In this document: piece after piece, positions 1 to 8,628 of the stretch | How the letters are laid out: every line of letters begins with the position of its first letter | Numbering within the stretch: position 1 is the first letter of the stretch | Origin: Paraburkholderia ribeironis | GTDB lineage: Bacteria; Pseudomonadota; Gammaproteobacteria; Burkholderiales; Burkholderiaceae | Assembly: GCF_900019265.1 (NCBI RefSeq) | Contig: NZ_CYGX02000009.1 | Coordinates: 62,001 to 126,000 of the forward strand | Length of the DNA: 64,000 bases | Reading direction: 5' to 3' | The notes under the pieces: generated by a model | The model's database searches: none | Told to the model about the DNA's origin: nothing | What the model saw: the letters and a program-made list of their open reading frames with translations, nothing else | Program-made: the position numbers and the translations under genes

Positions 1-77
1 AGGCAGCGGGCCGCGCGTTTTTTCCTGGTTTTTCCCCGCTTTTTTGCGTGTTACGGGCAGCGGGCGCCGCGAGCCGC

Positions 78-671
78 TCAGAACGCTTTTTTCCAGCCGC
101 CGCCGTATGCGATATCGGCGAGCGGCAAACGCTGGCGCACCGATTTCTCGCGCTCGCGCAGCACTGGATCCAGCTTGTCGACCTCGCCATAGTGGCCGAG
201 CGAAATGATCGCAATCACTTCGACGTCGTCCGGCAGCGCAAATGCCCTACGGAACGCGTTCACGTCGAACCCGCTCATCTGGTGCGCGGCAAGCCCGAGC
301 GCATGCGCCTGCAACACTAGCGCCATCGCCGCGGCGCCCGCATCGTACGGCGCGCAGCGGTTCACTTCACCCTTGCTGGTCAGCGTGTGTGCGGTCACGG
401 CGATCAGCACCGGCGCGCGTGCATTCCAGCCCTGGTTGAACGGCACCAGCGTCGCGAACGCCTGCTTGAACGTGATTTCATCGACGCTGCGATCGAATAC
501 GACGAAACGCCACGGCTGCGCGTTATAGGACGACGGCGCCCAGCGCGCCGCCTCGAGCACGGCACGCAGATGCTCGCGGCTCACCGGCTCGCTCGAATAG
601 GCGCGCGGGCTCCAGCGGCCGGCAATCAGTTCGTGAATGGCAACTTCAGTAGGGGCGGGTTTGTGGGTCAT
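78..671 (-). CDS. nitroreductase family protein
   Basis: FMN-dependent nitroreductase-fold oxidoreductase, 197 aa from the ATG at 671, a normal length for the family. The N-terminal segment IAGRWSPRAYSSEPVSRE, then LEAARWAPSSYNAQPWRFVV, is the classic FMN-binding start of the family (R-SPR and the APSSYNAQPWRF block). A Gly-His pair (SLGHYGE) near the C-terminus is also typical. An upstream in-frame ATG at 719 would add 16 poorly conserved residues, so I prefer 671. It stands alone, facing the window edge on one side and the MFS gene terminator on the other. The substrate cannot be told from sequence. Confidence 0.88.
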   Translation of the reverse strand: MTHKPAPTEVAIHELIAGRWSPRAYSSEPVSREHLRAVLEAARWAPSSYNAQPWRFVVFDRSVDEITFKQAFATLVPFNQGWNARAPVLIAVTAHTLTSKGEVNRCAPYDAGAAAMALVLQAHALGLAAHQMSGFDVNAFRRAFALPDDVEVIAIISLGHYGEVDKLDPVLREREKSVRQRLPLADIAYGGGWKKAF

Positions 672-792
672 GCGCGTCTCTCGGTCGAATTTATGAACGG
701 GCGGGCTGCCCGCGGCCACATAGCATACCCGTGCTTCGGCGCAGGCGCTCCAACAAGCGAGCGGTTCGTTTGCACGCTGGCTGCAAAAGGAA

Positions 793-822
793 ACGGCCCC
801 GGGTCACTGAACCCGGGGCCGT
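793..822 (-). terminator. rho-independent terminator of the MFS gene
   Basis: A perfect 12-bp stem (793-804 with 811-822, core GGCCCCGGG) and a 6-nt loop. On the minus strand it is followed by a T-rich run (TTTCCTTTT), placing it 36 nt after the MFS transporter stop codon. Confidence 0.85.
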
Positions 823-857
823 CGCTTATTGCGGCCTGCCGTAAGTGCTGAGAAGCA

Positions 858-2141
858 TCACACAGTCTGCGGCTGCGGCACCTTCTCGGGCCGATTGATG
901 CGCAACACGATCAGCGCGGCGACGAGGCACAGACCACCCGAAATCATCGATGCCACCGTGTAGGTGCCGAGGCTCGCGCGCAGCATGCCCGCACCGAGCG
1001 CCGCAAACGCCGCGCCGAGCTGATGGCCCGCGACCACCCAGCCGAACACCACCGGCGCGGATTCCTTGCCGTACACATCCGTCGCCAGACGCACGGTCGG
1101 CGGAACGGTGGCGATCCAGTCGAGCCCGTAGAACACCGCGAACAGCGGCAGACCGAAGAAGTCGATGCCGAAAGCGTGCGGCAGATACATTAGCGACAGG
1201 CCGCGCAGACCGTAATACCAGAACAGCAGCACGCGGCTATTGAAGCGGTCCGACAGCCAGCCCGACAGCGTCGTGCCGAACAGATCGAAGATGCCCATCG
1301 CGGCGAGCAGGGACGCGCCCTGCACCTCGTTCATACCGTAGTCGCCGCACATCGCGATCAGATGCGTGCCGACATAGCCGTTGGTGCTCGCGCCGCAGAT
1401 GAAAAAGCTGAAGAACAGCAGCCAGAAGTCGCGGGTCTTGCTCGCCGTCGCCAGCGTGCCGAACGCAATCGCAAGCGGATTCTGGCGGGTCACGGTGCTG
1501 GCGACGGGCGCGTCGTGCGGCTCGCCGTACGGGCGCAACTGCATGTCGGCCGGGCGCTCGGGCAGCAGAAAGGCGACCAGCGGAATCACGACCGCGGCCG
1601 CGAGCGCGACGACCCAGACGACCTGACGCCAACCGTAATGCTCGGCGATCGCCGCGAGCATCGGCAGGAATACCAGCTGGCCAGTGGCCGAACTGGCCGT
1701 GAGAATGCCCATCACGAAGCCGCGACGCGTCGTGAACCAGCGTGTCACCACGGTCGCCGACAGCGACAGCGCCGCGACACCCGTCGCGCCGCCGACCATC
1801 ACGCCCCAGACCAACACCATCTGCCACGGCTGCGTCATCAGCGACGACAGCCCGACGCCCGCAGCCATCGTGCCAAGCGCAACCAGCAGCGTGGGACGGA
1901 TGCCGAAGCGCTGCATCGCCGCCGCCGCGAACGGTCCCATCAGGCCATAGAGCGCGATGTTCACGGAAATCGCGAGTGAGATCGTCGCGCGGCTCCAGCC
2001 GAATTGATGCTCGAGCGGCACCATCATGACGCTCGGCGTGGCGCGCGTGCCGGCCGCCGCCAGCAATACCAGAAACACCACCGCGACGGTCAACCAGCCA
2101 TAATGGAAACGTCCGCCAATCAGTCTCGCTGCCCAGTTCAT
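858..2141 (-). CDS. MFS transporter
   Basis: Inner-membrane major facilitator superfamily permease, 427 aa, about 12 hydrophobic helices. It starts with HYGWLTVAVVFLVLLAAAG and has the MFS loop 2-3 region around MQRFGIRPTLL, the pattern of the OFA/monocarboxylate-like branch. I chose the ATG at 2141 because GGAG lies just upstream; the longer reading from 2189 has no such site. It is divergent from a TetR regulator that starts at 2298, and the shared intergenic region holds operator-like palindromes, so it is probably repressed by that TetR protein and induced by its substrate. Substrate unknown. Confidence 0.88.
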   Translation of the reverse strand: MNWAARLIGGRFHYGWLTVAVVFLVLLAAAGTRATPSVMMVPLEHQFGWSRATISLAISVNIALYGLMGPFAAAAMQRFGIRPTLLVALGTMAAGVGLSSLMTQPWQMVLVWGVMVGGATGVAALSLSATVVTRWFTTRRGFVMGILTASSATGQLVFLPMLAAIAEHYGWRQVVWVVALAAAVVIPLVAFLLPERPADMQLRPYGEPHDAPVASTVTRQNPLAIAFGTLATASKTRDFWLLFFSFFICGASTNGYVGTHLIAMCGDYGMNEVQGASLLAAMGIFDLFGTTLSGWLSDRFNSRVLLFWYYGLRGLSLMYLPHAFGIDFFGLPLFAVFYGLDWIATVPPTVRLATDVYGKESAPVVFGWVVAGHQLGAAFAALGAGMLRASLGTYTVASMISGGLCLVAALIVLRINRPEKVPQPQTV

Positions 2142-2190
2142 CGGTTCTCCAGTCGACGCTTCAGCCCGCACAAGGCACGTCGCTCGCATT

Positions 2191-2263
2191 GTTACGGCTT
2201 CGGTAAATGACTAGTGACTGATCAGTCACAATGGTGTTGCGATCTTAGTTACTGGTCGGTAAC
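2191..2263. promoter_or_regulatory. divergent promoter region with TetR operator-like palindromes
   Basis: Three inverted repeats lie between the divergent MFS and tetR genes: GTTACGGCTTCGGTAA (2191-2206), the perfect 16-bp palindrome GTGACTGATCAGTCAC (2214-2229), and GTTACTGGTCGGTAAC (2248-2263). The first and third share TTAC/GTAA half-sites. Their position fits autoregulation and control of the transporter by the TetR protein. This is inference from sequence symmetry only. Confidence 0.6.
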
Positions 2264-2297
2264 ATGTCAAGGCGTCAATTGAATTCAGGTGACCATC

Positions 2298-2939
2298 ATG
2301 TCCGGCAGCGAAACCCTCAACCCGTCAGGTGCAAAGCGTGTGCGCAGCGCGCAGACGGCCGGCGCGCAGGCGCAGCAGAATCTGTTGCGCGCCGCCGCTG
2401 AGCTGTTCTATCGCGAAGGGGTGCGAACGGTCGGCGTCGACGCGGTGGTCGAACGCGCGGGCGTGAACAAGATGAGTCTGTATCGCCAGTTTTCGTCGAA
2501 GGATGAATTGGTGATGGCTTATCTCGAGCAAAAGGATGAGCAGTTCTTCGGTTACGTCGAGAAAAGCTTCGCCAAATATCCGGGCGAGCCGGCACGCCAG
2601 CTTCAACAGTATTTCGACGACCTCGCGGTGCGCGCGTCGATCGACGACTATCGTGGCTGTCCTTTCGTGAACGTGTCGGTGGAGTTTCCTGACACCGCGC
2701 ATCCAGCGCGACAATTCGTATTCCGCAACAAGCAGCGGTTGATGGCGCGCCTCACCGAACTCACGACAGCGGCAGGCGCCGACGACCCGACGGCACTTGC
2801 CAATGCGCTCGGTTTGCTGATCGAGGGCGTATATGCGGCCAGCCAGACTTACGGCCCGGGATGCGGGCCGATTCTGGCCGCGCCGAAGGTCGCCGCGCAG
2901 TTGATCGCCGCCGCGTGTCGGCAAAGAGGGGCTGCTTGA
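2298..2939 (+). CDS. TetR/AcrR family transcriptional regulator
   Basis: DNA-binding repressor, 213 aa. Its N-terminal TetR domain (residues ~20-65) shows LLRAAAELFYREGVRTVGVD, then VERAGVNKMSLYRQFSSKDELV, the usual helix-turn-helix. The C-terminal ligand domain contains a conserved CPFVNVSVE segment seen in TetR proteins of proteobacterial exporter pairs. The ATG at 2298 has AGG eight bases upstream; an in-frame GTG at 2289 overlaps that site. It is divergent from the MFS gene and most likely represses it and itself through the palindromes at 2191-2263. The ligand is unknown. Confidence 0.9.
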   Translation: MSGSETLNPSGAKRVRSAQTAGAQAQQNLLRAAAELFYREGVRTVGVDAVVERAGVNKMSLYRQFSSKDELVMAYLEQKDEQFFGYVEKSFAKYPGEPARQLQQYFDDLAVRASIDDYRGCPFVNVSVEFPDTAHPARQFVFRNKQRLMARLTELTTAAGADDPTALANALGLLIEGVYAASQTYGPGCGPILAAPKVAAQLIAAACRQRGAA

Positions 2940-3106
2940 GCCTGATTGCTACGCTTTTGCGCACCGCCGTTTGCGGCGGGCGTAGATCGGCATTGTTTGC
3001 GCGCAGTAGATGCCATGGTTTGCATTCGCCGCGACACTGTTTGCGCCGCAAAGCGCGGTCAGCCCGCGCCGTTAAAATGGCGGTTTTATTCGCCGCCCTG
3101 CTTGCC

Positions 3107-3661
3107 ATGTCGTCGCCTGCCGAATCCCATGAAGCCGTCGTTGCCGCTACTCGTCACTGGCTGACCGAGGCCGTGATCGGACTTAATTTGTGTCCGTTTG
3201 CGAAGGCTGTGCACGTGAAGGGACAGATCCGCTACGCCGTCAGCGACGCCGTGGACATGGAAGCCGTGTTGACCGATCTCGAAGCCGAGCTTCAGACGCT
3301 GGTCGCCGCCGATCCCGACGAGGTCGACACCACGCTGCTGATTTTGCCGCACGCGCTCGGCGATTTTCTCGACTTCAACGGCTGTGTGTTTTTTGCCGAA
3401 CGGCTCGTCAAGCAGCTGCGGCTCGAAGGGATCGTTCAGATCGCGAGCTTCCATCCGTTCTATCAGTTCGAAGGCAGCGAGCCTGACGACATCGAGAATT
3501 ACACGAACCGCGCCCCGTATCCGATTCTGCATTTGCTGCGCGAGGACAGCATCGAGCGTGCTGTTCAGGCGTTTCCCGACGCTGAGGATATTTACGAGCG
3601 TAATCAGGCCACCCTGCGGCGGATCGGCCTGGCCGGCTGGAACGAGCTGATGAAGCGGTGA
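3107..3661 (+). CDS. DUF1415 family protein
   Basis: Conserved proteobacterial protein of unknown biochemical role, 184 aa from the ATG at 3107. Family hallmarks are visible: the opening ATRHWLTEAVIGLNLCPFAK with its NLCPFAK motif, then LILPHALGDFLDFN and FHPFYQFEG. The reading frame is open back to 2861, but the upstream part overlaps the end of the TetR gene and does not look like the family, and the ATG at 3077 would add only a short hydrophobic stretch. Transcribed in the same direction as tetR but separated by about 170 nt. Confidence 0.85.
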   Translation: MSSPAESHEAVVAATRHWLTEAVIGLNLCPFAKAVHVKGQIRYAVSDAVDMEAVLTDLEAELQTLVAADPDEVDTTLLILPHALGDFLDFNGCVFFAERLVKQLRLEGIVQIASFHPFYQFEGSEPDDIENYTNRAPYPILHLLREDSIERAVQAFPDAEDIYERNQATLRRIGLAGWNELMKR

Positions 3662-3778
3662 TGCTGGTGGCGGCGAGTGTGATGGCCGCGCTGGTAGCCC
3701 CCGCTGGCGGCCCGCTGGTAGCCCCGCCAGCGCGGCTGCGTTCGGTAGCAGAAGTTCGCCGCCGCGAAAGACAAAAAA

Positions 3779-4621
3779 TCAGCCAGTAACAAAGAACCGC
3801 TCTTTCAGTTCCTCGATGCCGAGCGTCTGCATCACCTCGTTGAGCCGTTCGGCCGGCCTGCGCCTCGGCAGATCCTTGTATTGCGCGATGATGAGTTCAT
3901 TCTTCATCGAATGCTCCCATCCGACCAGTTCGGTCACGCTGACCTGATACCCATGCGCCTCGAGCTGCAGGCAGCGCAGCACATTGGTGATCTGACTGCC
4001 GAATTCGCGCGTGTGCAACGGATGTCGCCAGATCTCCGTCAACGCATTGCCGAGCGATTTGCCCTTGTTCTGCCGCAGCACGCCGGCCACCTCGGCCTGA
4101 CAGCACGGCACCACGACGATGTATTTCGCCCGCTTCTCGAGCGCAAAGCGAATCGCGTCGTCAGTGGCGGTATTGCACGCATGCAGCGCCGTGACGATGT
4201 CGACCTGTGCAGGCAAGCGCGCCGAAGTAATCGACTCCGCCACCGACAGGTTCAAAAATGACATCCCCGTGAACCCCAGCCGGGCTGCCAATTGTTCGGA
4301 CTTCGTAACGAGTTCCTCGCGGGTTTCAATGCCGTATATGTGCGAAGCCCCACCTGCGGCGCCCTGAAACTCTTTGAAGAAAAGATCGTAGAGAATAAAA
4401 CCTAGATACGACTTGCCGGCGCCGTGGTCGACGAGTGTCACGTCGCCCTGCGTGTCCTTGAGGTCTCTCAGCAACGGCTCGATGAACTGGAACAGATGGT
4501 AGACCTGTTTCAGCTTGCGGCGGCTGTCCTGATTCATCTTGCCGTCGCGCGTGAGGATATGCAGTTCCTTCAACAACTCGACGGACTGGTTTGGGCGGAT
4601 TTCGTGGGTTTGGCTGGACAT
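3779..4621 (-). CDS. class I SAM-dependent methyltransferase (GSTCD-like methyltransferase fold)
   Basis: Predicted methyltransferase, 280 aa. Motif I is VTLVDHGAGKSYLGF (about residues 65-80), followed by YGIETREELV and the motif TALHACNTATDDAI; VVPCCQ is also present. The HACNTATD plus PCCQ pair is characteristic of the methyltransferase module also found in eukaryotic GSTCD proteins; the substrate is not established. Starts at ATG 4621 or, eight codons upstream, GTG 4645; neither has a clear ribosome site. Faces the DUF1415 gene tail to tail. Confidence 0.75.
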   Translation of the reverse strand: MSSQTHEIRPNQSVELLKELHILTRDGKMNQDSRRKLKQVYHLFQFIEPLLRDLKDTQGDVTLVDHGAGKSYLGFILYDLFFKEFQGAAGGASHIYGIETREELVTKSEQLAARLGFTGMSFLNLSVAESITSARLPAQVDIVTALHACNTATDDAIRFALEKRAKYIVVVPCCQAEVAGVLRQNKGKSLGNALTEIWRHPLHTREFGSQITNVLRCLQLEAHGYQVSVTELVGWEHSMKNELIIAQYKDLPRRRPAERLNEVMQTLGIEELKERFFVTG

Positions 4622-4645
4622 CGTGTGGACGGCCACCGATTGCAC

Positions 4646-5009
4646 CGCGAACGTGCGACAGGTGACGGAAAAAGGAAAAAGTTGCTGCCAGTTTACCCAA
4701 AGTGCGGCTTACTGACCGAGGGAGTCAGCCGAACCATACAAGAATGGCCGTCGACTGGGACGCTTCCTGCCCGCAAAACCATCGGACAGGACGTTTTCGG
4801 AAGCGGCTGAAAACAGCTTGCGCACCGACTCTACCAACGGCGCAAGCCCTGTCGCCACCAAGAACAGGAAGCTGCCGGCCGTAGTACCGGTCACGCTCAC
4901 CGAACGCATGTGGGGAGGACGGCCCCAGCAACATGGGCCGAACGTTACGTAACCAGCAGCGCGCCGGGATCTCAAACGGCTGCGCGCTCGGATGACAGAA
5001 GAGGCGGCA
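4646..5009. other. intergenic region without recognised gene
   Basis: About 360 bp between two divergently transcribed genes. No reading frame here resembles a protein family and I see no strong hairpin. It presumably contains the promoters of the methyltransferase (minus) and of the small helical protein (plus). Confidence 0.5.
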
Positions 5010-5330
5010 ATGGATACGGTACCCAACGGAAACGTCGAACAGAAGTTTCAGGAAATGCTGGCTAAGCTCACCACGACGCCGGTCTGGTCGGAGAAGCAAC
5101 AGCTGGAACTGGAGATGGCGCGCGACATCTCCACTGAAATGCTCCGGCTTGCGGAAGTCATGCGCGACGGCAATGTCGACATGGAAACGTGCCTGACCAT
5201 GTTGAAGTACGCCAAGGTGCTCGATTTCGTGATGACGACGCTTGCATCGCGACGCGACATCAAGCCACAAACGCTGCGGGTCATCTTCAAGCTCGCCGGG
5301 CTAAAGGTGGACGAGGCTTATCCCGGTTAG
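5010..5330 (+). CDS. small helical hypothetical protein
   Basis: Unrecognised soluble protein of 106 aa, predicted all-helical and rich in Met, Leu and charged residues (MLAKLTTTPVWSEKQQLELE, then TEMLRLAEVMRDGNVDMETC). I prefer the ATG at 5010, with GAGG five bases upstream, over the ATG at 4992. Third-codon G/C bias and steady amphipathic composition support coding. No function can be given. Confidence 0.6.
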   Translation: MDTVPNGNVEQKFQEMLAKLTTTPVWSEKQQLELEMARDISTEMLRLAEVMRDGNVDMETCLTMLKYAKVLDFVMTTLASRRDIKPQTLRVIFKLAGLKVDEAYPG

Positions 5331-5410
5331 GACAGCCACGCCCGTCACGCGACCACGCCGCAACCCGCGGGCGGCGTTGCGCCGCTCGCGCGGGCCGCGC
5401 GGCCCTTTCC

Positions 5411-5470
5411 GCTCGCAGTGACGCGCAGTGACTCGCAGTGACTCGCAGTGACTCGCAGTGACTCGCAGTG
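5411..5470. repeat. 10-bp tandem repeat, six units
   Basis: Six tandem 10-bp units, four of them exactly ACTCGCAGTG and two with single changes, in the intergenic space between the helical protein gene and the DUF1059 gene. No spacers, so not a CRISPR. The 10-mer CGCAGTGACT formed across units also occurs once inside each end of the island. Confidence 0.9.
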
Positions 5471-5478
5471 ACGATTAC

Positions 5479-5688
5479 TTACGCGCGCGGTGCTTCGACC
5501 GGCGGCGTGCCTTCATGAAACAGCGTCTTGAGTTGCGAACGCAGTTCCGGGGAATCCGCATGTTTGTGGACGGTGACCGCATGCTGGACGGCGGCCTCTA
5601 GCAATTCGCTTTCGCTGTCGGCGGACATGGCGACGGTGCAATTCATTTCGCTCGGAAATTCGCGACAGTCGATGTATTTGCGGGTCAT
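5479..5688 (-). CDS. DUF1059 domain protein
   Basis: Small protein of 69 aa that fits the DUF1059 family (MTRKYIDCREFPSEMNCTV, then ESELLEAAVQHAVTVH), the family of small predicted metal- or stress-related proteins with conserved Cys and His. The ATG at 5688 is preceded by AAGGAGACTGCC, a strong ribosome site, so the longer reading to 5811 is rejected. Monocistronic. Biochemical role unknown. Confidence 0.8.
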   Translation of the reverse strand: MTRKYIDCREFPSEMNCTVAMSADSESELLEAAVQHAVTVHKHADSPELRSQLKTLFHEGTPPVEAPRA

Positions 5689-6102
5689 GGCAGTCTCCTT
5701 GATCCAGACGATCAACCTCCACGCCAACAGCGGACGCAGATGAGCGAATCCGCGAACCGCGTCACTGGTTGCGGCACGGCGACAACGACTGCGCCGCTGC
5801 GCTCGCAGCATGGGCCGTGTGGGGCCGCGAAAAGGCGGTGTGCTGGTTTAACGCGAGAAAGACGCGAACGGCGTCCGATGGAAGGTGTTTGAAAAGTATA
5901 GTTCGCGCAGTTGAATAACAAAGCGGCGAACGCACGTCAGACGGCACGTGAAACGACCAAGCCGAGTCTTTTTCGGCCTGTCGTCTCGCCCGCGCGTTTG
6001 CCCTGCGCTGCGCGCGGTGTGAAAATAGCGCCCTTCGCACCGCCTGATTGCCTTCGATCCAGGCCGGTGTGCCGTCACTCTTCCGCTGATCCGCAAGCCC
6101 GC
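5689..6102. other. intergenic region without recognised gene
   Basis: About 410 bp between the DUF1059 gene and the flavoprotein. The flavoprotein frame stays open across part of it, but that part has no family resemblance. An A/T-rich patch near 5885-5920 is the likeliest promoter; nothing else stands out. Confidence 0.45.
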
Positions 6103-7392
6103 ATGCCCTCCTCCTTCGATTCCGTCCGCGTCGCCGTGATAGGCGGCGGCCCTGCCGGCTTGATGGCAGCGGAAGCGCTGACCCAGCGCGACATCCAGGT
6201 GAACGTCTACGACGCCATGCCGTCGGTCGGCCGCAAGTTCCTGATGGCGGGCAAAGGCGGCATGAACATCACGCATTCCGAACCGCTCGAACCGTTTCTC
6301 AGTCGCTATGGCGCGCGTCGCGCACAGATCGCGCCGCTGCTGGATGCGTTCGGACCCGACGCGTTGCGCGCCTGGTTGCGAGGGCTCGGCATCGAGACCT
6401 TCGTCGGTAGTTCCGGGCGTGTTTTCCCCGCCGATATGAAAGCCGCGCCCATGCTGCGAGCGTGGCTGCATCGACTGCGAGAAGCGGGCGTGCATTTTCA
6501 CATGCGCCACAAGTGGTGCGGTTGGGACACCGATGCAGCGAACGCCGACCCGGCCCGTCGGGGCGCCACCCATACGCTGCGGTTTGCGACGCCCGACGGC
6601 GAACGCACCGTGATTTGCGACGCCGTCATATTCGCGCTTGGCGGCGCAAGCTGGCCGCGCCTCGGATCGGATGCCGCCTGGGTGCCGCTGATGACCTCGC
6701 GCCGCGTCCCGGTGACGCCGTTGCGGCCCGCGAACTGCGGCTTCGACGCGGACTGGAGTCCCTATCTGCGCGAGCGTTTCGCGGGCCAACCCGTCAAGCC
6801 GGTCGCCATTACGCTCACCGATATAGACGAAAAAGTCCACAATCGACAAGGTGAAATACTTCTGACGGAAACTGGCCTCGAAGGAAGTCTGATTTACGCA
6901 CTGTCGGCGGCGATGCGCGAGCGGATTCTGGCGGACGGCGACGTGACGATCGCGCTGGATCTTGCGCCAGGCTTGGCGCTCGAGCGTGTCGTCGCCGAAG
7001 TCACCCGGCCGCGCGGCTCACGTTCGATGTCGAGTCATTTGCACAGCAGAATCGGGATTGGCGGCGTAAAAGTGGCTTTGCTGCACGAGATTCTGTCGAA
7101 GGAAGCGTTCACCGATGCGCACCGCGTCGCGCAGGCCATCAAGGCGCTGCCGATACGGCTCACGCGAGCCCGGCCTATTGCGGAAGCGATCAGTACCGCA
7201 GGGGGCATACCGTTCGAAGCGCTCGACGAGCGACTGATGATCGAGCAACTGCCCGGCGCGTTTTGCGCGGGGGAAATGCTCGACTGGGAAGCGCCGACCG
7301 GCGGTTACCTGCTCACCGCCTGTTTTGCCAGTGGGCTGGTGGCTGGTCGGGGCGCGTCGGCGTATCTGGAGGCGCGTCGCGGATCGGCGTGA
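6103..7392 (+). CDS. TIGR03862/HI0933-type NAD(P)/FAD-dependent flavoprotein
   Basis: Predicted FAD oxidoreductase, 429 aa. The Rossmann dinucleotide motif VAVIGGGPAGLMAAE lies at residues ~9-23; SVGRKFLMAGKGGMNITHSE and VIFALGGASWPRLGSD are hallmarks of the HI0933/BaiN-like family, and the C-terminal FCAGEMLDWEAPTGGYLL segment closes the FAD site. The ATG at 6103 puts the Rossmann fold directly at the N-terminus as in the family; the frame is open to 5911 but unconserved there. A 33-bp stretch (6824-6856) recurs with 4 mismatches in the noncoding region at 8802-8834. Reaction not assigned. Confidence 0.85.
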   Translation: MPSSFDSVRVAVIGGGPAGLMAAEALTQRDIQVNVYDAMPSVGRKFLMAGKGGMNITHSEPLEPFLSRYGARRAQIAPLLDAFGPDALRAWLRGLGIETFVGSSGRVFPADMKAAPMLRAWLHRLREAGVHFHMRHKWCGWDTDAANADPARRGATHTLRFATPDGERTVICDAVIFALGGASWPRLGSDAAWVPLMTSRRVPVTPLRPANCGFDADWSPYLRERFAGQPVKPVAITLTDIDEKVHNRQGEILLTETGLEGSLIYALSAAMRERILADGDVTIALDLAPGLALERVVAEVTRPRGSRSMSSHLHSRIGIGGVKVALLHEILSKEAFTDAHRVAQAIKALPIRLTRARPIAEAISTAGGIPFEALDERLMIEQLPGAFCAGEMLDWEAPTGGYLLTACFASGLVAGRGASAYLEARRGSA

Positions 7393-7398
7393 CGCGCC

Positions 7399-7433
7399 GG
7401 CGTTCTGCTGTTCTGCTGTTCTGCTGTTCTGCC
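7399..7433. repeat. 8-bp tandem microsatellite
   Basis: About four tandem copies of TTCTGCTG directly after the flavoprotein stop codon. Noncoding; likely variable in copy number between strains. Confidence 0.8.
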
Positions 7434-7503
7434 GTCCGGCCTCCCAGACTCGCAATTGCGTTGCAGCCAAGCCTCGTCGCAACGCAATTCATCGGCCCGC
7501 CCG

Positions 7504-8628
7504 TCAGCGCGCCTTGAGACGCCACAACGACGTCACTTCAGCGACACGCGCGGTATGCAGTGGGTCGGTTTCGTCCGTCGACTTCGGATGGCGCGGACGA
7601 ATGTCGTCGCGCCCTGCGACGGTCAGCCCCGCTTTGTCGATCGCGGCGAGCAGCCACTCGCGCGTGCGCAAGCCAAGATGCTCTGCGAAGTCCGACATGA
7701 TGAGCCAGCCCTCCCCGCCCGGCGACAGATGCTCCGCAAGCCCGTTCAGGAAGCGGAGCAGCATGCGGCTTTCCGGATCGTAGACCGCGTATTCGACCGG
7801 CGACGCGGGCCTTGCTGGCACCCACGGCGGATTGCAGACGACGAGCGGCGCACGGCCCTGCGGAAACAGATCCGCCTGCATGAGTTCGACCTGCTGGTCG
7901 AAGCCGAGCCGCGTCAGGTTCTCACGTGCGCACGCCAGCGCTCGCGGGTCCTGATCGGTGGCGATGATTTTCTTCACACCCCGTTTGGCGAGCAGCGCGG
8001 CCAACACACCCGTGCCGGTGCCGATATCGAACGCCTCGTTCAGCGACGGCAGCGGCGCGCGCGCGACGAGATCGACGTATTCGCCGCGCACCGGCGAAAA
8101 CACCCCGTAGTGCGGATGAATCCGCTCGCCTAGTGCGGGAATCTCGACACCCTTCTTGCGCCACTCGTGCGCGCCGATCATCCCGAGCAGTTCGCGCAAC
8201 GACACGACCGACGCTTCGTCGGCGGAGGGTCCGTAGGTTTCGATACAGGCCTGCTGCACATCGGGCGCGCGACGCAGCGGAATGACGTAGTTGGCGTCAA
8301 GCGGGATCAGGATCATGCCGAGCGTGCGCGCACGCTGCGACTGCGCCTGCCGATGCAGGTTGAACGCGTCGATCGGCGTTTGACCCTGCTTGCGCGGTTT
8401 GCGCTCGAGCCGGCGCGTGACCGCCTGCAGCAATTGACGAGCGTTCTGAAAGTCGCCATTCCAGAGCAGCGCCGTTCCTTCGCAGGCGAGTCGGTAGGCC
8501 GAATCGGCGGTGGTGCGGTCATCCGCGACGATAACGCGCCTGGGTGGCGGCACCGCCGCTTCGGAGCGCCAACGTGCGGTGCGCGGGCCGTCGGCTTCGG
8601 GCCAGGTAATGGTTGCAGGGCTGGTCAT
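7504..8628 (-). CDS. class I SAM-dependent methyltransferase with MTS domain
   Basis: Predicted N-methyltransferase, 374 aa. The C-terminal half has motif I FDIGTGTGVLAALLAKRG, the acidic loop IIATDQDPRALACARENL and the catalytic motif VVCNPPWVP; NPPW marks methylation of a planar amine, as in PrmB/PrmC/RsmC-type enzymes (a base or a glutamine side chain). The N-terminal ~200 residues form a separate domain, a layout like RsmC. The target cannot be told. Starts at ATG 8628 and stands alone, tail to tail with the flavoprotein gene. Confidence 0.82.
   Translation of the reverse strand: MTSPATITWPEADGPRTARWRSEAAVPPPRRVIVADDRTTADSAYRLACEGTALLWNGDFQNARQLLQAVTRRLERKPRKQGQTPIDAFNLHRQAQSQRARTLGMILIPLDANYVIPLRRAPDVQQACIETYGPSADEASVVSLRELLGMIGAHEWRKKGVEIPALGERIHPHYGVFSPVRGEYVDLVARAPLPSLNEAFDIGTGTGVLAALLAKRGVKKIIATDQDPRALACARENLTRLGFDQQVELMQADLFPQGRAPLVVCNPPWVPARPASPVEYAVYDPESRMLLRFLNGLAEHLSPGGEGWLIMSDFAEHLGLRTREWLLAAIDKAGLTVAGRDDIRPRHPKSTDETDPLHTARVAEVTSLWRLKAR

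Noticed and set aside
5411..5470. CRISPR-like tandem repeats
   Set aside because: Ten-base units with no spacers and no cas genes in the window.
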